This document shows, piece by piece, positions 9,290 to 16,479 of a stretch of 64,000 bases of DNA; the stretch's first letter is position 1, and every line of letters starts with the position of its first letter. Source of the DNA: Streptomyces sp. CG 926. Its GTDB lineage: Bacteria; Actinomycetota; Actinomycetes; Streptomycetales; Streptomycetaceae. The notes below the pieces were generated by a model, which did not search any database, was not told the origin of the DNA, and was given only the letters and a program-made list of their open reading frames with translations. The position numbers and the translations under genes are program-made. Location of the stretch: NCBI RefSeq assembly GCF_003148825.1, contig NZ_QGGZ01000010.1, forward strand, positions 186,001 to 250,000, given 5' to 3'.

Positions 9290-10276
9290 TCAGGCATACC
9301 TCTCGAAGAGTGCGTGGAGGTACTCCTCCAGCCTTCGGCTCAGGACACGGGACGTCAGGTCGACGCGACCCAGCTCGCGCCAGGGCACGGCGACCTTCTC
9401 CGCCTCCGGCGCGAAGCCCAGCGCGTCCAGCAGCCGCCAGTACAGATGCGCGGCGCCGTCCTCGGCCAGGGTTCCCCCCGCGGCGACGTAGCGGTCGGCG
9501 AAGCGCATCCCCGCCGGCACGCCGTGCAGCAGGGCGAGGGCCGTCGAGCAGTGCGCCACGTCCAGGTCGGCGGGCCCCCAGGAGGTCTCCACCCAGTCGA
9601 CGACACCACTGATCCGAAGGTCCTCGCCCGTACCCGTGAAGAGGACGTTGCCGGGATGGAAGTCCCGGTGCAGGAAGCGACCCTCATGGTCCGGGGGATC
9701 GAGGCGGATGACGTCGACCGCCCGCCGCCAGAGCTCGGGCCGCTCGGTGTCCACGGGTGGCCGCACCTGCTCGGCGGAGGTCCAGGCCTGATAGGTGCGC
9801 GGCCGCTGCCGCGCCGCCACCGGGAGCTGGTGGATACGTACCAGTTGGCGGGCCAGCAGGTCGGCGCGCCGGTCGGCCTGCCGATCGTCCAGACGCACCG
9901 TTCCCGGCAGCAGGGACATCAGCAAGGAGGGGTGGTCGCAGTGCCGCGCCGTCGCGTCCACCGCCACCAGCTCGGCCGCCGGCACGTCCGTGTCCGCGAG
10001 CAGCCGTAGGATCGCCGCCTCGCGGGTCAGCAGGCCCTCGGCGTGCCGGAGATAGAAGGGCTTGACGAAGGAGCGCAGCACGAGCGAGCGGCGCCGACCG
10101 TCCGGGCCACCCAGGTCCAGGCGGCGCATCCGTGAGGTCCAGCCGCCGCGCAGCCGTACGACCTCCTCGATGCGTTCGGCCTCGGGTAACTCCTTCTCCA
10201 CCCAGGAGCGCGTGGCGCCCCAGCCCTCGCCGTCAGGATCGACACCCATGTCCTCGGCCCCCTCGCCCTCGGTCAT
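9290..10276 (-). CDS. Aminoglycoside phosphotransferase (APH) family kinase
   Basis: A 328-residue small-molecule kinase-like protein. The catalytic loop is FLHRDFHPGNVLF (HxDxxxxN) near residue 215 and the metal-binding DxD-like segment is SGVVDWVETSWGPADLDVAH about 30 residues on, both typical of the APH/choline kinase fold. The nucleotide-binding lobe is divergent (RLRGGWTSRMRRLDLGGPDG). This family includes antibiotic-modifying enzymes but most members phosphorylate unknown metabolites, so resistance should not be assumed. The start is either the ATG at 10276 or one at 10249; neither has a clear ribosome-binding site. It is divergent from the DUF1996 gene. Confidence 0.85.
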   Translation of the reverse strand: MTEGEGAEDMGVDPDGEGWGATRSWVEKELPEAERIEEVVRLRGGWTSRMRRLDLGGPDGRRRSLVLRSFVKPFYLRHAEGLLTREAAILRLLADTDVPAAELVAVDATARHCDHPSLLMSLLPGTVRLDDRQADRRADLLARQLVRIHQLPVAARQRPRTYQAWTSAEQVRPPVDTERPELWRRAVDVIRLDPPDHEGRFLHRDFHPGNVLFTGTGEDLRISGVVDWVETSWGPADLDVAHCSTALALLHGVPAGMRFADRYVAAGGTLAEDGAAHLYWRLLDALGFAPEAEKVAVPWRELGRVDLTSRVLSRRLEEYLHALFERYA

Positions 10277-10358
10277 GGAGGCAGCCTATCGATCTCCCCG
10301 CGACCGCCGTTCGGGGGTCAGGTTGACGACGGGGACGTCACCGGCGACGGTGACCGGC

Positions 10359-11357
10359 ATGGTGAACGAACGCCGGCTGCTCACTCCCGCCCTCTGCCTG
10401 GTCCTGGGCGGCGTGCTGATCGCAGCGGTACTGGGGTCGTGGCGGGCGATCGGTCCGCGCGCCGGGACGGCGGACGGACGGCCCGTGGCGTCCGACTACG
10501 TGGACATCCGTGACGTCCCGCGCGTCCCGGCGGCCGCTCCCGCCTCCGGGTCCGAGGGATCGACCGGTTCGATGGTGGTGGATTGCGGCCGCAACGAGGA
10601 GCGTCACTACAACGAGGACAACCTCGTCGTCTCGCCCGGCCTGTCGGGCGGCGCCCATCACACGCACGCCTACGTGGGGAACCTCTCCACCGACGCGCTG
10701 TCGACGGAGGCCTCGTTGGCCGCGGCCGCCACGAGCTGTGCGGGCGGCGACCGGTCCACGTACTACTGGCCCGTCCTGCGTCGCCCCGACCGCCCGGGCG
10801 CGCACCCGCACGAGGATTCGGCGGGGCACGGGAACGTCGGCGAGATCGTGCCGGAGGCCTCGGTCCGGGTGGAGTTCCGCGGTAATCCCGTGAGCAAGGT
10901 GGTGCCGATGCCGCGCTTCCTGCGCGCGATGACCGGCGACGCCGTCGCGTACACGGCGGGCAGTGAGGCCGACGTCCGGGCCCGCTGGGGGTGTTCGGGC
11001 TCCCCCGACCGGGCCACCACCCGCTACCCGCGCTGCCCGGCGGGCGAGCACGTCACCCGTACCCTCGTCTTCCCCAGCTGCTGGAACGGCCTCGACACCG
11101 TCGGCGTCACGCACCGCTCGCACCTGCTGTTCACCGCCGCGAACGGCGTCTGCCCCAAGGACACCTTCCCGGTGCCCGAACTGCGCGTCTCCCTGGCCTA
11201 CGAGATCCCCCCGGGGCTGAACGTGGCCCTCGACTCCTTCCCCGAGCAGCGGCACAGCCCTAAGACGGATCACGCGATGTTCGTGAACGCGATGACCGAC
11301 CGACAGATGGCCACGGTCGTCGACTGCCTCAACAAGGGCCGTACCTGCCGGACCTGA
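10359..11357 (+). CDS. DUF1996 domain secreted protein
   Basis: A 332-residue exported protein. An uncleaved or cleaved N-terminal hydrophobic segment (RRLLTPALCLVLGGVLIAAVLGSW) covers residues 4-27. The DUF1996 domain follows: SGGAHHTHAYVGNLSTDALS, TSCAGGDRSTYYWPVL, ATTRYPRCPAGEHVTRTLVFPSCWNG and HRSHLLF, with conserved His, Cys and Trp residues. DUF1996 proteins are secreted proteins of fungi and actinobacteria; no activity is established. The ATG at 10359 or the GTG at 10350 may be the start. Conserved His and Cys suggest metal binding or disulfides, but this is inference. It is followed by the ECF sigma operon on the same strand. Confidence 0.8.
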   Translation: MVNERRLLTPALCLVLGGVLIAAVLGSWRAIGPRAGTADGRPVASDYVDIRDVPRVPAAAPASGSEGSTGSMVVDCGRNEERHYNEDNLVVSPGLSGGAHHTHAYVGNLSTDALSTEASLAAAATSCAGGDRSTYYWPVLRRPDRPGAHPHEDSAGHGNVGEIVPEASVRVEFRGNPVSKVVPMPRFLRAMTGDAVAYTAGSEADVRARWGCSGSPDRATTRYPRCPAGEHVTRTLVFPSCWNGLDTVGVTHRSHLLFTAANGVCPKDTFPVPELRVSLAYEIPPGLNVALDSFPEQRHSPKTDHAMFVNAMTDRQMATVVDCLNKGRTCRT

Positions 11358-11423
11358 GCGACCACCGACCCGACCCGACCGGACCGGACCCGAGTGCACG
11401 GGAATCCGCGCGGAACGACCCGA

Positions 11424-11466
11424 GTGACACAGGTCACATGAACCGAATCCGTCCCGGTGGCGTGTT
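11424..11466 (+). promoter_or_regulatory. Candidate ECF promoter with adjacent GTGAC/GTCAC palindrome
   Basis: GAACC at 11440-11444 and CGTGTT at 11461-11466 are 16 bases apart, the geometry of ECF promoters with an AAC-containing -35 element. The start codon of the sigma gene follows at 11507, so autoregulation is likely. Directly upstream lies GTGACACAGGTCAC (11424-11437), an inverted repeat with 5-bp arms that may bind a second regulator. Confidence 0.5.
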
Positions 11467-11506
11467 CCGACCGCACCACATATGCGAGGAAGACGGAGAG
11501 GGTGAG

Positions 11507-12118
11507 ATGGCCGGACCACTGTGGCCCCGCACTCGGCGGGGCTCGACCGATGAGGCACTGATCAAGTCGGTGTACGAGGAGCACGGCCACGCCCTGCTCG
11601 CGTACGCCACCCGGCTCACCGGAGATCGGGCCGCCGCCGAGGATGTCGTACAGGAGACGCTGATCCGGGCCTGGCGCCACTCCGAGGTGCTGGTCAACGG
11701 AAAGGGCTCGGTGCGCGGCTGGCTGCTCACCGTGGCCCGCAACATCATCACCGACCGCTACCGGGCCAAGGCCGCCCGGCCGCCCGAGGTCTCCGGGGCC
11801 TCGTCCGCTCCCCCGGTCGAGGCGGACCACGCCGATTCCGTGGTGGACAGCATGACGGTCCTGGGGGCCCTCGATCAGCTGTCGCCGGAACACCGGGACG
11901 TACTGAAGGAGTTGTACTACCGACAGCTCAGCGTGGCGGAGGCGGCCGACAGCCTCGGTATCCCGGCGGGTACGGTCAAATCTCGCTCGCACTACGCCCT
12001 CAAGGCGCTGCGCGACGTCTTCAAGAGCGACGGATTCAGGGACATCGGTTCCAGAGAAGGAAAGCGATCGGGCAGGCCGCCCCAGCAGCCCGCCGGACTG
12101 CGTGAGGTGGTGGCATGA
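11507..12118 (+). CDS. ECF RNA polymerase sigma factor (SigK/SigL-like)
   Basis: A 203-residue extracytoplasmic function sigma factor. The ATG at 11507 follows a GGAGAGGG site (11495-11502); an earlier in-frame ATG at 11438 falls within the candidate promoter and is not used. Region 2 is DEALIKSVYEEHGHALLAYA to VRGWLLTVARNIITDRYR (residues about 11-85) and region 4 is ALDQLSPEHRDVLKELYYRQ with the helix-turn-helix LSVAEAADSLGIPAGTVKSR. The C-terminal tail (SGRPPQQPAGLREVVA) is short. The stop codon overlaps the start of a zinc-type anti-sigma gene (ATGA), so the two are translationally coupled. The signal that releases the sigma factor is not known. Confidence 0.9.
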   Translation: MAGPLWPRTRRGSTDEALIKSVYEEHGHALLAYATRLTGDRAAAEDVVQETLIRAWRHSEVLVNGKGSVRGWLLTVARNIITDRYRAKAARPPEVSGASSAPPVEADHADSVVDSMTVLGALDQLSPEHRDVLKELYYRQLSVAEAADSLGIPAGTVKSRSHYALKALRDVFKSDGFRDIGSREGKRSGRPPQQPAGLREVVA

Positions 12119-12840
12119 ACCGGCAGCGGCACGAGGAGGAACTGCTCGGCCCCTATGTGCTCGGCGTCCTGGACACCGAGGAGATCCGCCGGGTCGAGGA
12201 ACACACGAGCGGATGCGTGCAGTGCCGGGAGGAGGTGGCCGCGTTGCGCGAGATGGAGGCGGCTCTGGGCGAGGTGCCTGACGAGGCGTTCCTCGACGGA
12301 CCGCCGCAGGGCGGTGACCTGCTGCTCCAGCGCACCCTGCGGCAGATGCGCGGCGAGCGGGCCGGTGACTCTCGACGGCGGGCGGGCCTCGCGGGACTGG
12401 CGGTGGCGGCTTCGCTGGCCGCCGTGTTCTGGGCCGGCACCCAACTGGGCGCGGGCGATCCGGATGCGGTCGCACTGCCCGCACCGCCGTCCCCGACGGC
12501 CACTGCGAACCCTTCGCCGCCGCCCGCCGGCACCAAGACGCTCTCCGGGACGGATCAGTCCTCGGGGGCGCGGATGACCGTACAGATGACGCCCGCGACG
12601 AAGTGGGTGCGGGTGCGCGCCGCGGTCACGGGAGTTCCGCCGGGTGAGCGGTGCCGGCTGATCGTGGTCTCCAAGAACGGTACGCGCACGACTGCCGGCA
12701 GCTGGGTCGTGGGTAGCCAGGAGAACGGCGAGGGCAAGGGCGCGGGGCTGGACGGTTCGGCGGCCGTGGACCCGGCGGACGTCAAGGCGATCCTGGTCGA
12801 GAACGAGTCGGGCCGGACGTACGTGTCCGTACCGGTCTGA
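12115..12840 (+). CDS. Membrane anti-sigma factor with zinc-finger (ZAS) domain
   Basis: Partner of the preceding ECF sigma factor, expected to hold it inactive at the membrane. The 241-residue protein starts MNRQRHEEELLGPYVLGVLD. The ZAS motif H-x3-C-x2-C is seen in EEHTSGCVQCREE near residues 30-40. One membrane segment (AGLAGLAVAASLAAVFWAGTQ, about residues 84-105) follows, then a Pro/Ala/Thr linker and an extracytoplasmic domain (RSKA-like: TKTLSGTDQSSGARMTVQMT to ESGRTYVSVPV) that presumably senses the signal. The domain order is that of RskA-type anti-sigma factors. The genes overlap by four bases and end at a strong terminator. Confidence 0.88.
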   Translation: MNRQRHEEELLGPYVLGVLDTEEIRRVEEHTSGCVQCREEVAALREMEAALGEVPDEAFLDGPPQGGDLLLQRTLRQMRGERAGDSRRRAGLAGLAVAASLAAVFWAGTQLGAGDPDAVALPAPPSPTATANPSPPPAGTKTLSGTDQSSGARMTVQMTPATKWVRVRAAVTGVPPGERCRLIVVSKNGTRTTAGSWVVGSQENGEGKGAGLDGSAAVDPADVKAILVENESGRTYVSVPV

Positions 12841-12870
12841 CCGGCGCACCGCCGCGGGCGGGAACGTGAC

Positions 12871-12903
12871 GGAGCCCGGGAGCATATCCAGCTCCCGGGC
12901 TCC
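12871..12903 (+). terminator. Strong hairpin after the sigma/anti-sigma operon
   Basis: GGAGCCCGGGAGC and GCTCCCGGGCTCC form a perfect 13-bp stem with an ATATCCA loop, 30 bases after the anti-sigma stop codon. Confidence 0.85.
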
Positions 12904-12904
12904 T

Positions 12905-12927
12905 GTGTGCCACCCAATTGCGCACAC
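12905..12927 (-). terminator. Weak hairpin possibly ending the tRNA-like RNA
   Basis: GTGTGC and GCACAC pair around an 11-base loop. On the minus strand it comes about 20 bases after the second tRNA-like module and could end that transcript, but the stem is only 6 bp and there is no T-run. Confidence 0.3.
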
Positions 12928-12947
12928 CGGCACGTTTAAGAGTCGCG

Positions 12948-13038
12948 GATCATTCTTAGATCGACGTGTTCTGCCTTTGAACTACCGCGCCACGAGGAGA
13001 GGCGCAGAGGGGACTTGAACCCCCATCCATCGATGATC
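12948..13038 (-). ncRNA. tRNA-like module 2, circularly permuted (3' half before 5' half)
   Basis: Read on the minus strand, a T arm GGGGG-TTCAAGT-CCCCT (13024-13008) and acceptor strand CTGCGCC (13007-13001) with U73 come first. After nine bases the matching acceptor strand GGCGCGG (12991-12985) follows, pairing over all seven positions with one G-U. Then come TA, a perfect D stem GTTC/GAAC with loop AAAGGCA, A26 and CGTCG (12966-12962), which pairs with CGATG (13032-13028) in front of the T arm as an anticodon stem. The loop reads ATCTAAG, formally anticodon CUA after U33. Beyond it GATCAT (13038-13033) and ATGATC (12953-12948) pair, prolonging the anticodon stem into a terminal helix. The variable loop is only GAT. 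This layout, a tRNA with closed acceptor end and open anticodon end, is that of bacterial Y RNA (YrlA-type) tRNA mimics or of a permuted pre-tRNA. Confidence 0.65.
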
Positions 13039-13094
13039 GTCCACGCTCGGTCGATCCGGTGTTCGGCGGCGAATACTGAGACTGGAGCGATAAT

Positions 13095-13190
13095 CTGAGA
13101 TTGACGGGGCCGCCTCTACCAGCTTGGGCCACCCCGGCACGTAATGCCGGGGGAGGGATTCGAACCCCCAACTGACACCCCATATTTCAG
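13095..13190 (-). ncRNA. tRNA-like module 1, circularly permuted (3' half before 5' half)
   Basis: On the minus strand GGGGT (13181-13177), variable loop GTCAGTT, T arm GGGGG-TTCGAAT-CCCTC (13169-13153), acceptor strand CCCCGGC (13152-13146) and A73 come first. After TTACGT the acceptor strand GCCGGGG (13138-13132) follows and pairs perfectly over seven positions. Then TG, a Leu-type D arm GCC-CAAGCTGGTAGA-GGC, G26 and GCCCC (13110-13106), which pairs with GGGGT as the anticodon stem (one G-U). The next bases GTCAATC would be a 7-base anticodon loop (U33, CAA). Outside it CTGA (13190-13187) and TCAG (13098-13095) can pair. An upstream TGCGC-GAGA-GCGCA hairpin with a GNRA loop (13224-13211) lies between the module and the stop codon of the preceding gene, only 68 bases away, so they may share a transcript. 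Confidence 0.65.
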
Positions 13191-13257
13191 CTTCAACATC
13201 AGTTTCAGCTTGCGCTCTCGCGCACCCCCTGCAGACATACAGAGGGAGTCTTCGGGG

Positions 13258-13989
13258 CTACTTGAACAAGTAGCCGAACACCGCGGCGCCGACCCGGTGG
13301 TCGGTGACCTCGGCGCTGTTGGCCTCCTCGCGGGCGAACTTGACGGCCTGCTGGAGCTTCTCCACGCGGTCGAGCAGCTCGTTGACCCGGCGGGCCGGCA
13401 GCGCGCCGGAGAACTTCACGGTCGTCCAGTACCCGACCGGAACGTCCTCGTAGTACACCTCGACCTGCGCCGGGTGCTTCTCGGTGGCCTCGGCCTTCAC
13501 GTGGTTGCGCGGCACCTTCTTGGTACGGATGGTGCGCACCGGGTCCGTCTTCCAGGAGTCCGTGGACGGGTCCAGGTTCCAGGATTCGGAGGCGTCCAGT
13601 ACCGGCAGCTTCCGCACGAAGGTGTGCATGTCGGTGAGCTGCTTCTCCAGGAAGAGCAGGTACGGCACGGGCACCTGCGCCAGCAGGACCGTCCCGTCCA
13701 CGACGACGTCTGCGGCCGCGGTGCGGTTGGCCCAGTCCTTGGTCGCCGTCACGTCGAACAGCCGCGTCAGGGTGCCCGCCGTCGCCCGCAGCACGTCCTC
13801 GGCCTTGATCTGCACCCGGGTGGACTCGGGCGGCAGCTGCTCGCCCTCCTCGTCCTTGGGCTGGTAGGTCCGGGAGATGCCGGCCAACAGGGCGGGCTTT
13901 TGGACGTCGTGGTGAGCCTGCGTGAGCTCTTGGAGGGACTTGGACTTGACGCCCTTTTCCACTGCGATGATCTGATTCAGCTTCGGCAC
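13258..13989 (-). CDS. Conserved hypothetical protein upstream of the tRNA-like RNA modules
   Basis: A 243-residue soluble protein starting at a GTG (VPKLNQIIAVEKGVKSKSLQ) with only a weak AGG upstream. I recall similar sequences in actinobacteria and phages but cannot name a function. Visible features are a PALLAGISRTYQPKDEEGEQ segment near residue 32, a central VPVPYLLFLEKQLTDMHTFV helix, basic stretches (TIRTKKVPRNHVKAEATEKH) and a C-terminal helical part (RRVNELLDRVEKLQQAVKFA). There is no signal peptide, membrane segment or classic catalytic motif. The tRNA-like modules begin about 70 bases after its stop codon on the same strand, so a role in binding or processing those RNAs is a reasonable guess, no more. 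The LRV protein gene lies just upstream, also on the minus strand, 9 bases away. Confidence 0.7.
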   Translation of the reverse strand: MPKLNQIIAVEKGVKSKSLQELTQAHHDVQKPALLAGISRTYQPKDEEGEQLPPESTRVQIKAEDVLRATAGTLTRLFDVTATKDWANRTAAADVVVDGTVLLAQVPVPYLLFLEKQLTDMHTFVRKLPVLDASESWNLDPSTDSWKTDPVRTIRTKKVPRNHVKAEATEKHPAQVEVYYEDVPVGYWTTVKFSGALPARRVNELLDRVEKLQQAVKFAREEANSAEVTDHRVGAAVFGYLFK

Positions 13990-13998
13990 GCGCTCAAC

Positions 13999-15417
13999 CT
14001 AGCAGTCGATTGTCCGATCATTCACCTGGATTTCCGGCACCTGCGCCCGGTCCAGGAGCAGGCGCATGTCCGCGGCGGGAAGCGCGGGATTGGCCGCGGC
14101 GGCGGCCGCCGCCGCGGAGTCGGGACCGGCGAGCAACTCACGGATCCGGGCCACCGGGAGCCGGGGGTCCCGGGCGGCGGCCGCGCGCGTTTCCGGGTCC
14201 CGGCCGAGCCGGTCGAGCAGGCCCGGTTCCAGAGCGGGGTCGCGCAGGGCCAGGCGCCGGGCCTCCGGGTCCGGGGAGTCGCCGAAGCGCGCGGCGAGGC
14301 CTGCGGTGGGGAAGCCAGGTCGGGTGATCAGCATGAGTACGGCGCGGTGGGTGCCGTTCAGGTAGAGGTCGAGGAGCAGCTCGGGCGGCGGCTCCGGGTG
14401 GAACTCGGCGAGCAGCAGCCGCACGGCGAAGTCCGTGTCCCGTGAGAGCAGTTCGACGGCGTCGGCCGGTAGGCCGGGGCAGACCGCGGCGCTGCGCCGC
14501 AGCCAGGTGTGCGCGGACCGGGCGCACCGCCGCAGGAACGCGGCGTCCGCACGGCGCTCCCACACCCATCCGAGGGTGGGCAGCCGATCCTCGGCGTCCA
14601 CGGTGTGGTCGACGGCGGCACGCTCGGACTCGGTCAGTTCGGGGCGTGCCGACACCTCCAGCCGTACCCGCGGGTCGGGGTCGCGGGCCAGCCGGGCCAC
14701 CAGGTCGGGCGGGAGCGAGGGGTTGGAGGCGATCGCCGCGATGCCTTCGCCGCGCGCGACGAGGCGTTCGGCGAGTTCCCGGGTGAGCCGACCCCGCGCC
14801 AGGACCTCCCTCAGGTGCAGCCCGGCTTCCGGCCGGTCGATGAGCCAGGTGGTCCGTTCCTCGTCCTCGTGGCAGACGCGCAGGGCTGCGGCCTGCCGTA
14901 CGTCGGGGTCCGCGTCGTGCAGGAGCCGCTCACGGACCTCGTCCGCGAGCTGATCCCAGACCCGGCAGGCCGCCTTCCGGAACATCGGCTCCTCGTGGTC
15001 CGCGAGGCCCGCCAGGATGTGCGCGGGCGGGGCGCCCCAGGTGACAAGTTCGCTGCCCACCATGCTCCTGGGGTGGTCGAGCAGCCGCTGGTAGGCCCGG
15101 TCCGGGAGCGGGCGCACCGGCTGCCGGTAGGCGACGGGGCCGTGCGCCAGGGCGAAGTGGACCGCCGGGGAAGGGTCGTCGACGAGCCGGGCCCGCTGGT
15201 CGGGGTCGGCGCCGCCGTTCTCGGCGAAGGTGAGGCGGACGCCGCGGTCCGGGTGGACGAGAACGGCCTCGATCACCTCCTGCGGCAGCACCGCGCGCCG
15301 CGCAACCGCTCGACGCAGCCACTCGTCTTCGTGCCCGAGCAGCCGCAGCAGCACGTCCGCCGGTGCGGCCTCGTTCCGTACGAGCCCGTGCAACGGCTCC
15401 GTCCGTCGATCGCCCAT
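13999..15417 (-). CDS. Leucine-rich repeat variant (LRV)/HEAT-like repeat protein
   Basis: A 472-residue cytoplasmic protein starting MGDRRTEPLHGLVRNEAAPA; a GGAGGG site lies about 15 bases upstream of the ATG. The open frame continues to 16155 but that part is antisense to the ATP-grasp gene. Nearly the whole protein is made of about 24-residue helical repeats with a pattern such as ASNPSLPPDLVARLARDPDP or DPALEPGLLDRLGRDPETRA, as in LRV and HEAT-type solenoids, with recurring small residues and DPDxxVR turns. Such proteins are scaffolds; no binding partner is known. A related protein is encoded at 54451-55788. The hypothetical gene downstream starts 9 bases after its stop, suggesting one transcript. 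Confidence 0.75.
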   Translation of the reverse strand: MGDRRTEPLHGLVRNEAAPADVLLRLLGHEDEWLRRAVARRAVLPQEVIEAVLVHPDRGVRLTFAENGGADPDQRARLVDDPSPAVHFALAHGPVAYRQPVRPLPDRAYQRLLDHPRSMVGSELVTWGAPPAHILAGLADHEEPMFRKAACRVWDQLADEVRERLLHDADPDVRQAAALRVCHEDEERTTWLIDRPEAGLHLREVLARGRLTRELAERLVARGEGIAAIASNPSLPPDLVARLARDPDPRVRLEVSARPELTESERAAVDHTVDAEDRLPTLGWVWERRADAAFLRRCARSAHTWLRRSAAVCPGLPADAVELLSRDTDFAVRLLLAEFHPEPPPELLLDLYLNGTHRAVLMLITRPGFPTAGLAARFGDSPDPEARRLALRDPALEPGLLDRLGRDPETRAAAARDPRLPVARIRELLAGPDSAAAAAAAANPALPAADMRLLLDRAQVPEIQVNDRTIDC

Positions 15418-15511
15418 GCCGCCCCGATCCCTCCCCCGGTGATCCCGATCTCGCAGCGTAACAAGGAAGCCCACACGCGGACCGATCATCACATTGCGGT
15501 CCATGACATCC

Positions 15512-15523
15512 TGTGACGTCACA
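15512..15523. promoter_or_regulatory. Perfect 12-bp palindrome before the ATP-grasp operon
   Basis: TGTGACGTCACA is self-complementary and lies 48 bases upstream of the first ATP-grasp start codon, in the divergent promoter region shared with the LRV gene. It is a plausible operator for an unknown regulator. Confidence 0.4.
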
Positions 15524-15570
15524 ACTCGCCGGACGGTATCGGCGGACGTCCGGGGATATGGGGAAGGTCC

Positions 15571-16479
15571 ATGAGGCTCTGCTTCCTGGTGGAGGAGCAC
15601 TACCGCCACGACGGCATGCCGAACGAGGTGATCCGGCAGCTGACCGCGTGGGGGCACCAGGTGGATGTCGTGCGGCCGGGCGGCTCGCTCCTGCGCATGA
15701 CCGAGGTGGTAGACGCGGGTGCGCACGACGCCTGGGTGCTCAAGACGGTGTCCGGAGGTCCGGGTCTGACGTTGCTCGAAGCCGCCGCGGCGGCCGGGAC
15801 CACCACCGTCAACGACGCCCGGTCGATCCGGGGCGTTCGGGACAAGGCGCTGGCCGCCGCCCTCGGTCGCGGCCGGGGGCTCCCGCTGCCACCCACCTAC
15901 GCGGTGGCCCGCCCCGAGTTGCTCAGGGAGATCCCGGAGGCGGAGTACCCGCTCGTGGTCAAACCCGCCGACGGCAGCTCCGGGCGGGCCGTGCACCTGG
16001 TGTCCTCGCCCGAGCGGTTGGAGTCGCTGCTGCCCGCGCTCGCGGGTGAGGGCCTGCTCATCGCCCAGCCGTACGTACCCAACTCGGGCACGGACATCAA
16101 GGTGTACGCGGTCGGCGGCGAGCTGTTCGCGACCGAGCGGTGCTCCCCGCTGCACCCCGACCCCTCGGTCCGGGAACGCCGGGTGCCGCTGTCGGCGGAG
16201 GTGGCGGCGATCGCCGCCCAGGTGGGGTCGGTCTACGGGCTGGACCTGTACGGCGTGGACGTGCTGCTCGGCCCGGACGGCCCGGTGGTCGTCGACGTGA
16301 ACGACTTCCCGAGCTTCCGTCAGGTGCCTGACGCGGCGGCGCGGGTGGCCCGGGCGGTCCTCGACCTCGCGCGGGCGGGCGGCGGCTGCGCACCCCCGCC
16401 GGCACCCGTGGCGCTGCCGTACGCGCTGCCGCTGTCGATCCCTGCGCAGGTCTCCGCCGTGGGAGGTGACGGCGCGTGA
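15571..16479 (+). CDS. RimK-like ATP-grasp ligase 1
   Basis: A 302-residue ATP-grasp enzyme expected to join a carboxylate to an amine or similar nucleophile through an acyl-phosphate. The N-terminal part (MRLCFLVEEHYRHDGMPNEV) is a small alpha/beta pre-domain. ATP-grasp features are the conserved Lys in EYPLVVKPADGSSGRAVHLV near residue 131, the LLIAQPYVPNSGTDIKVYAV strand near 170, and the metal ligands in GPVVVDVNDFPSF (DVN) near 240. The substrate cannot be predicted. The stop overlaps the start of a second ATP-grasp gene (GTGA), so both are made together. The C-terminal tail is Pro/Ala-rich. Promoter region contains a TGTGACGTCACA palindrome. Confidence 0.82.
   Translation: MRLCFLVEEHYRHDGMPNEVIRQLTAWGHQVDVVRPGGSLLRMTEVVDAGAHDAWVLKTVSGGPGLTLLEAAAAAGTTTVNDARSIRGVRDKALAAALGRGRGLPLPPTYAVARPELLREIPEAEYPLVVKPADGSSGRAVHLVSSPERLESLLPALAGEGLLIAQPYVPNSGTDIKVYAVGGELFATERCSPLHPDPSVRERRVPLSAEVAAIAAQVGSVYGLDLYGVDVLLGPDGPVVVDVNDFPSFRQVPDAAARVARAVLDLARAGGGCAPPPAPVALPYALPLSIPAQVSAVGGDGA

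Noticed and set aside
9290..10276. Aminoglycoside resistance gene
   Set aside because: The APH fold alone does not show drug modification; no antibiotic cluster or close resistance-enzyme signature was seen.
13197..13202. CTGATG in the leader of the tRNA-like module, as part of a hammerhead ribozyme core
   Set aside because: The required CUGANGA and GAAA boxes with three stems cannot be arranged here; the base after CTGATG is T and no stem II forms.
13205..13230. A third tRNA starting at GCAGGGG
   Set aside because: Its acceptor strand would pair with a mismatch, the D-loop lacks GG and no anticodon arm forms, whereas the permuted pairing is perfect.
15512..15523. Crp site before the ATP-grasp operon
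   Set aside because: The two half-sites are adjacent, whereas Crp needs a spacer of about six bases between TGTGA and TCACA.
15418..16155. N-terminal extension of the LRV protein on the minus strand
   Set aside because: It is antisense to a clear ATP-grasp gene and the repeats begin only after the ATG at 15417.
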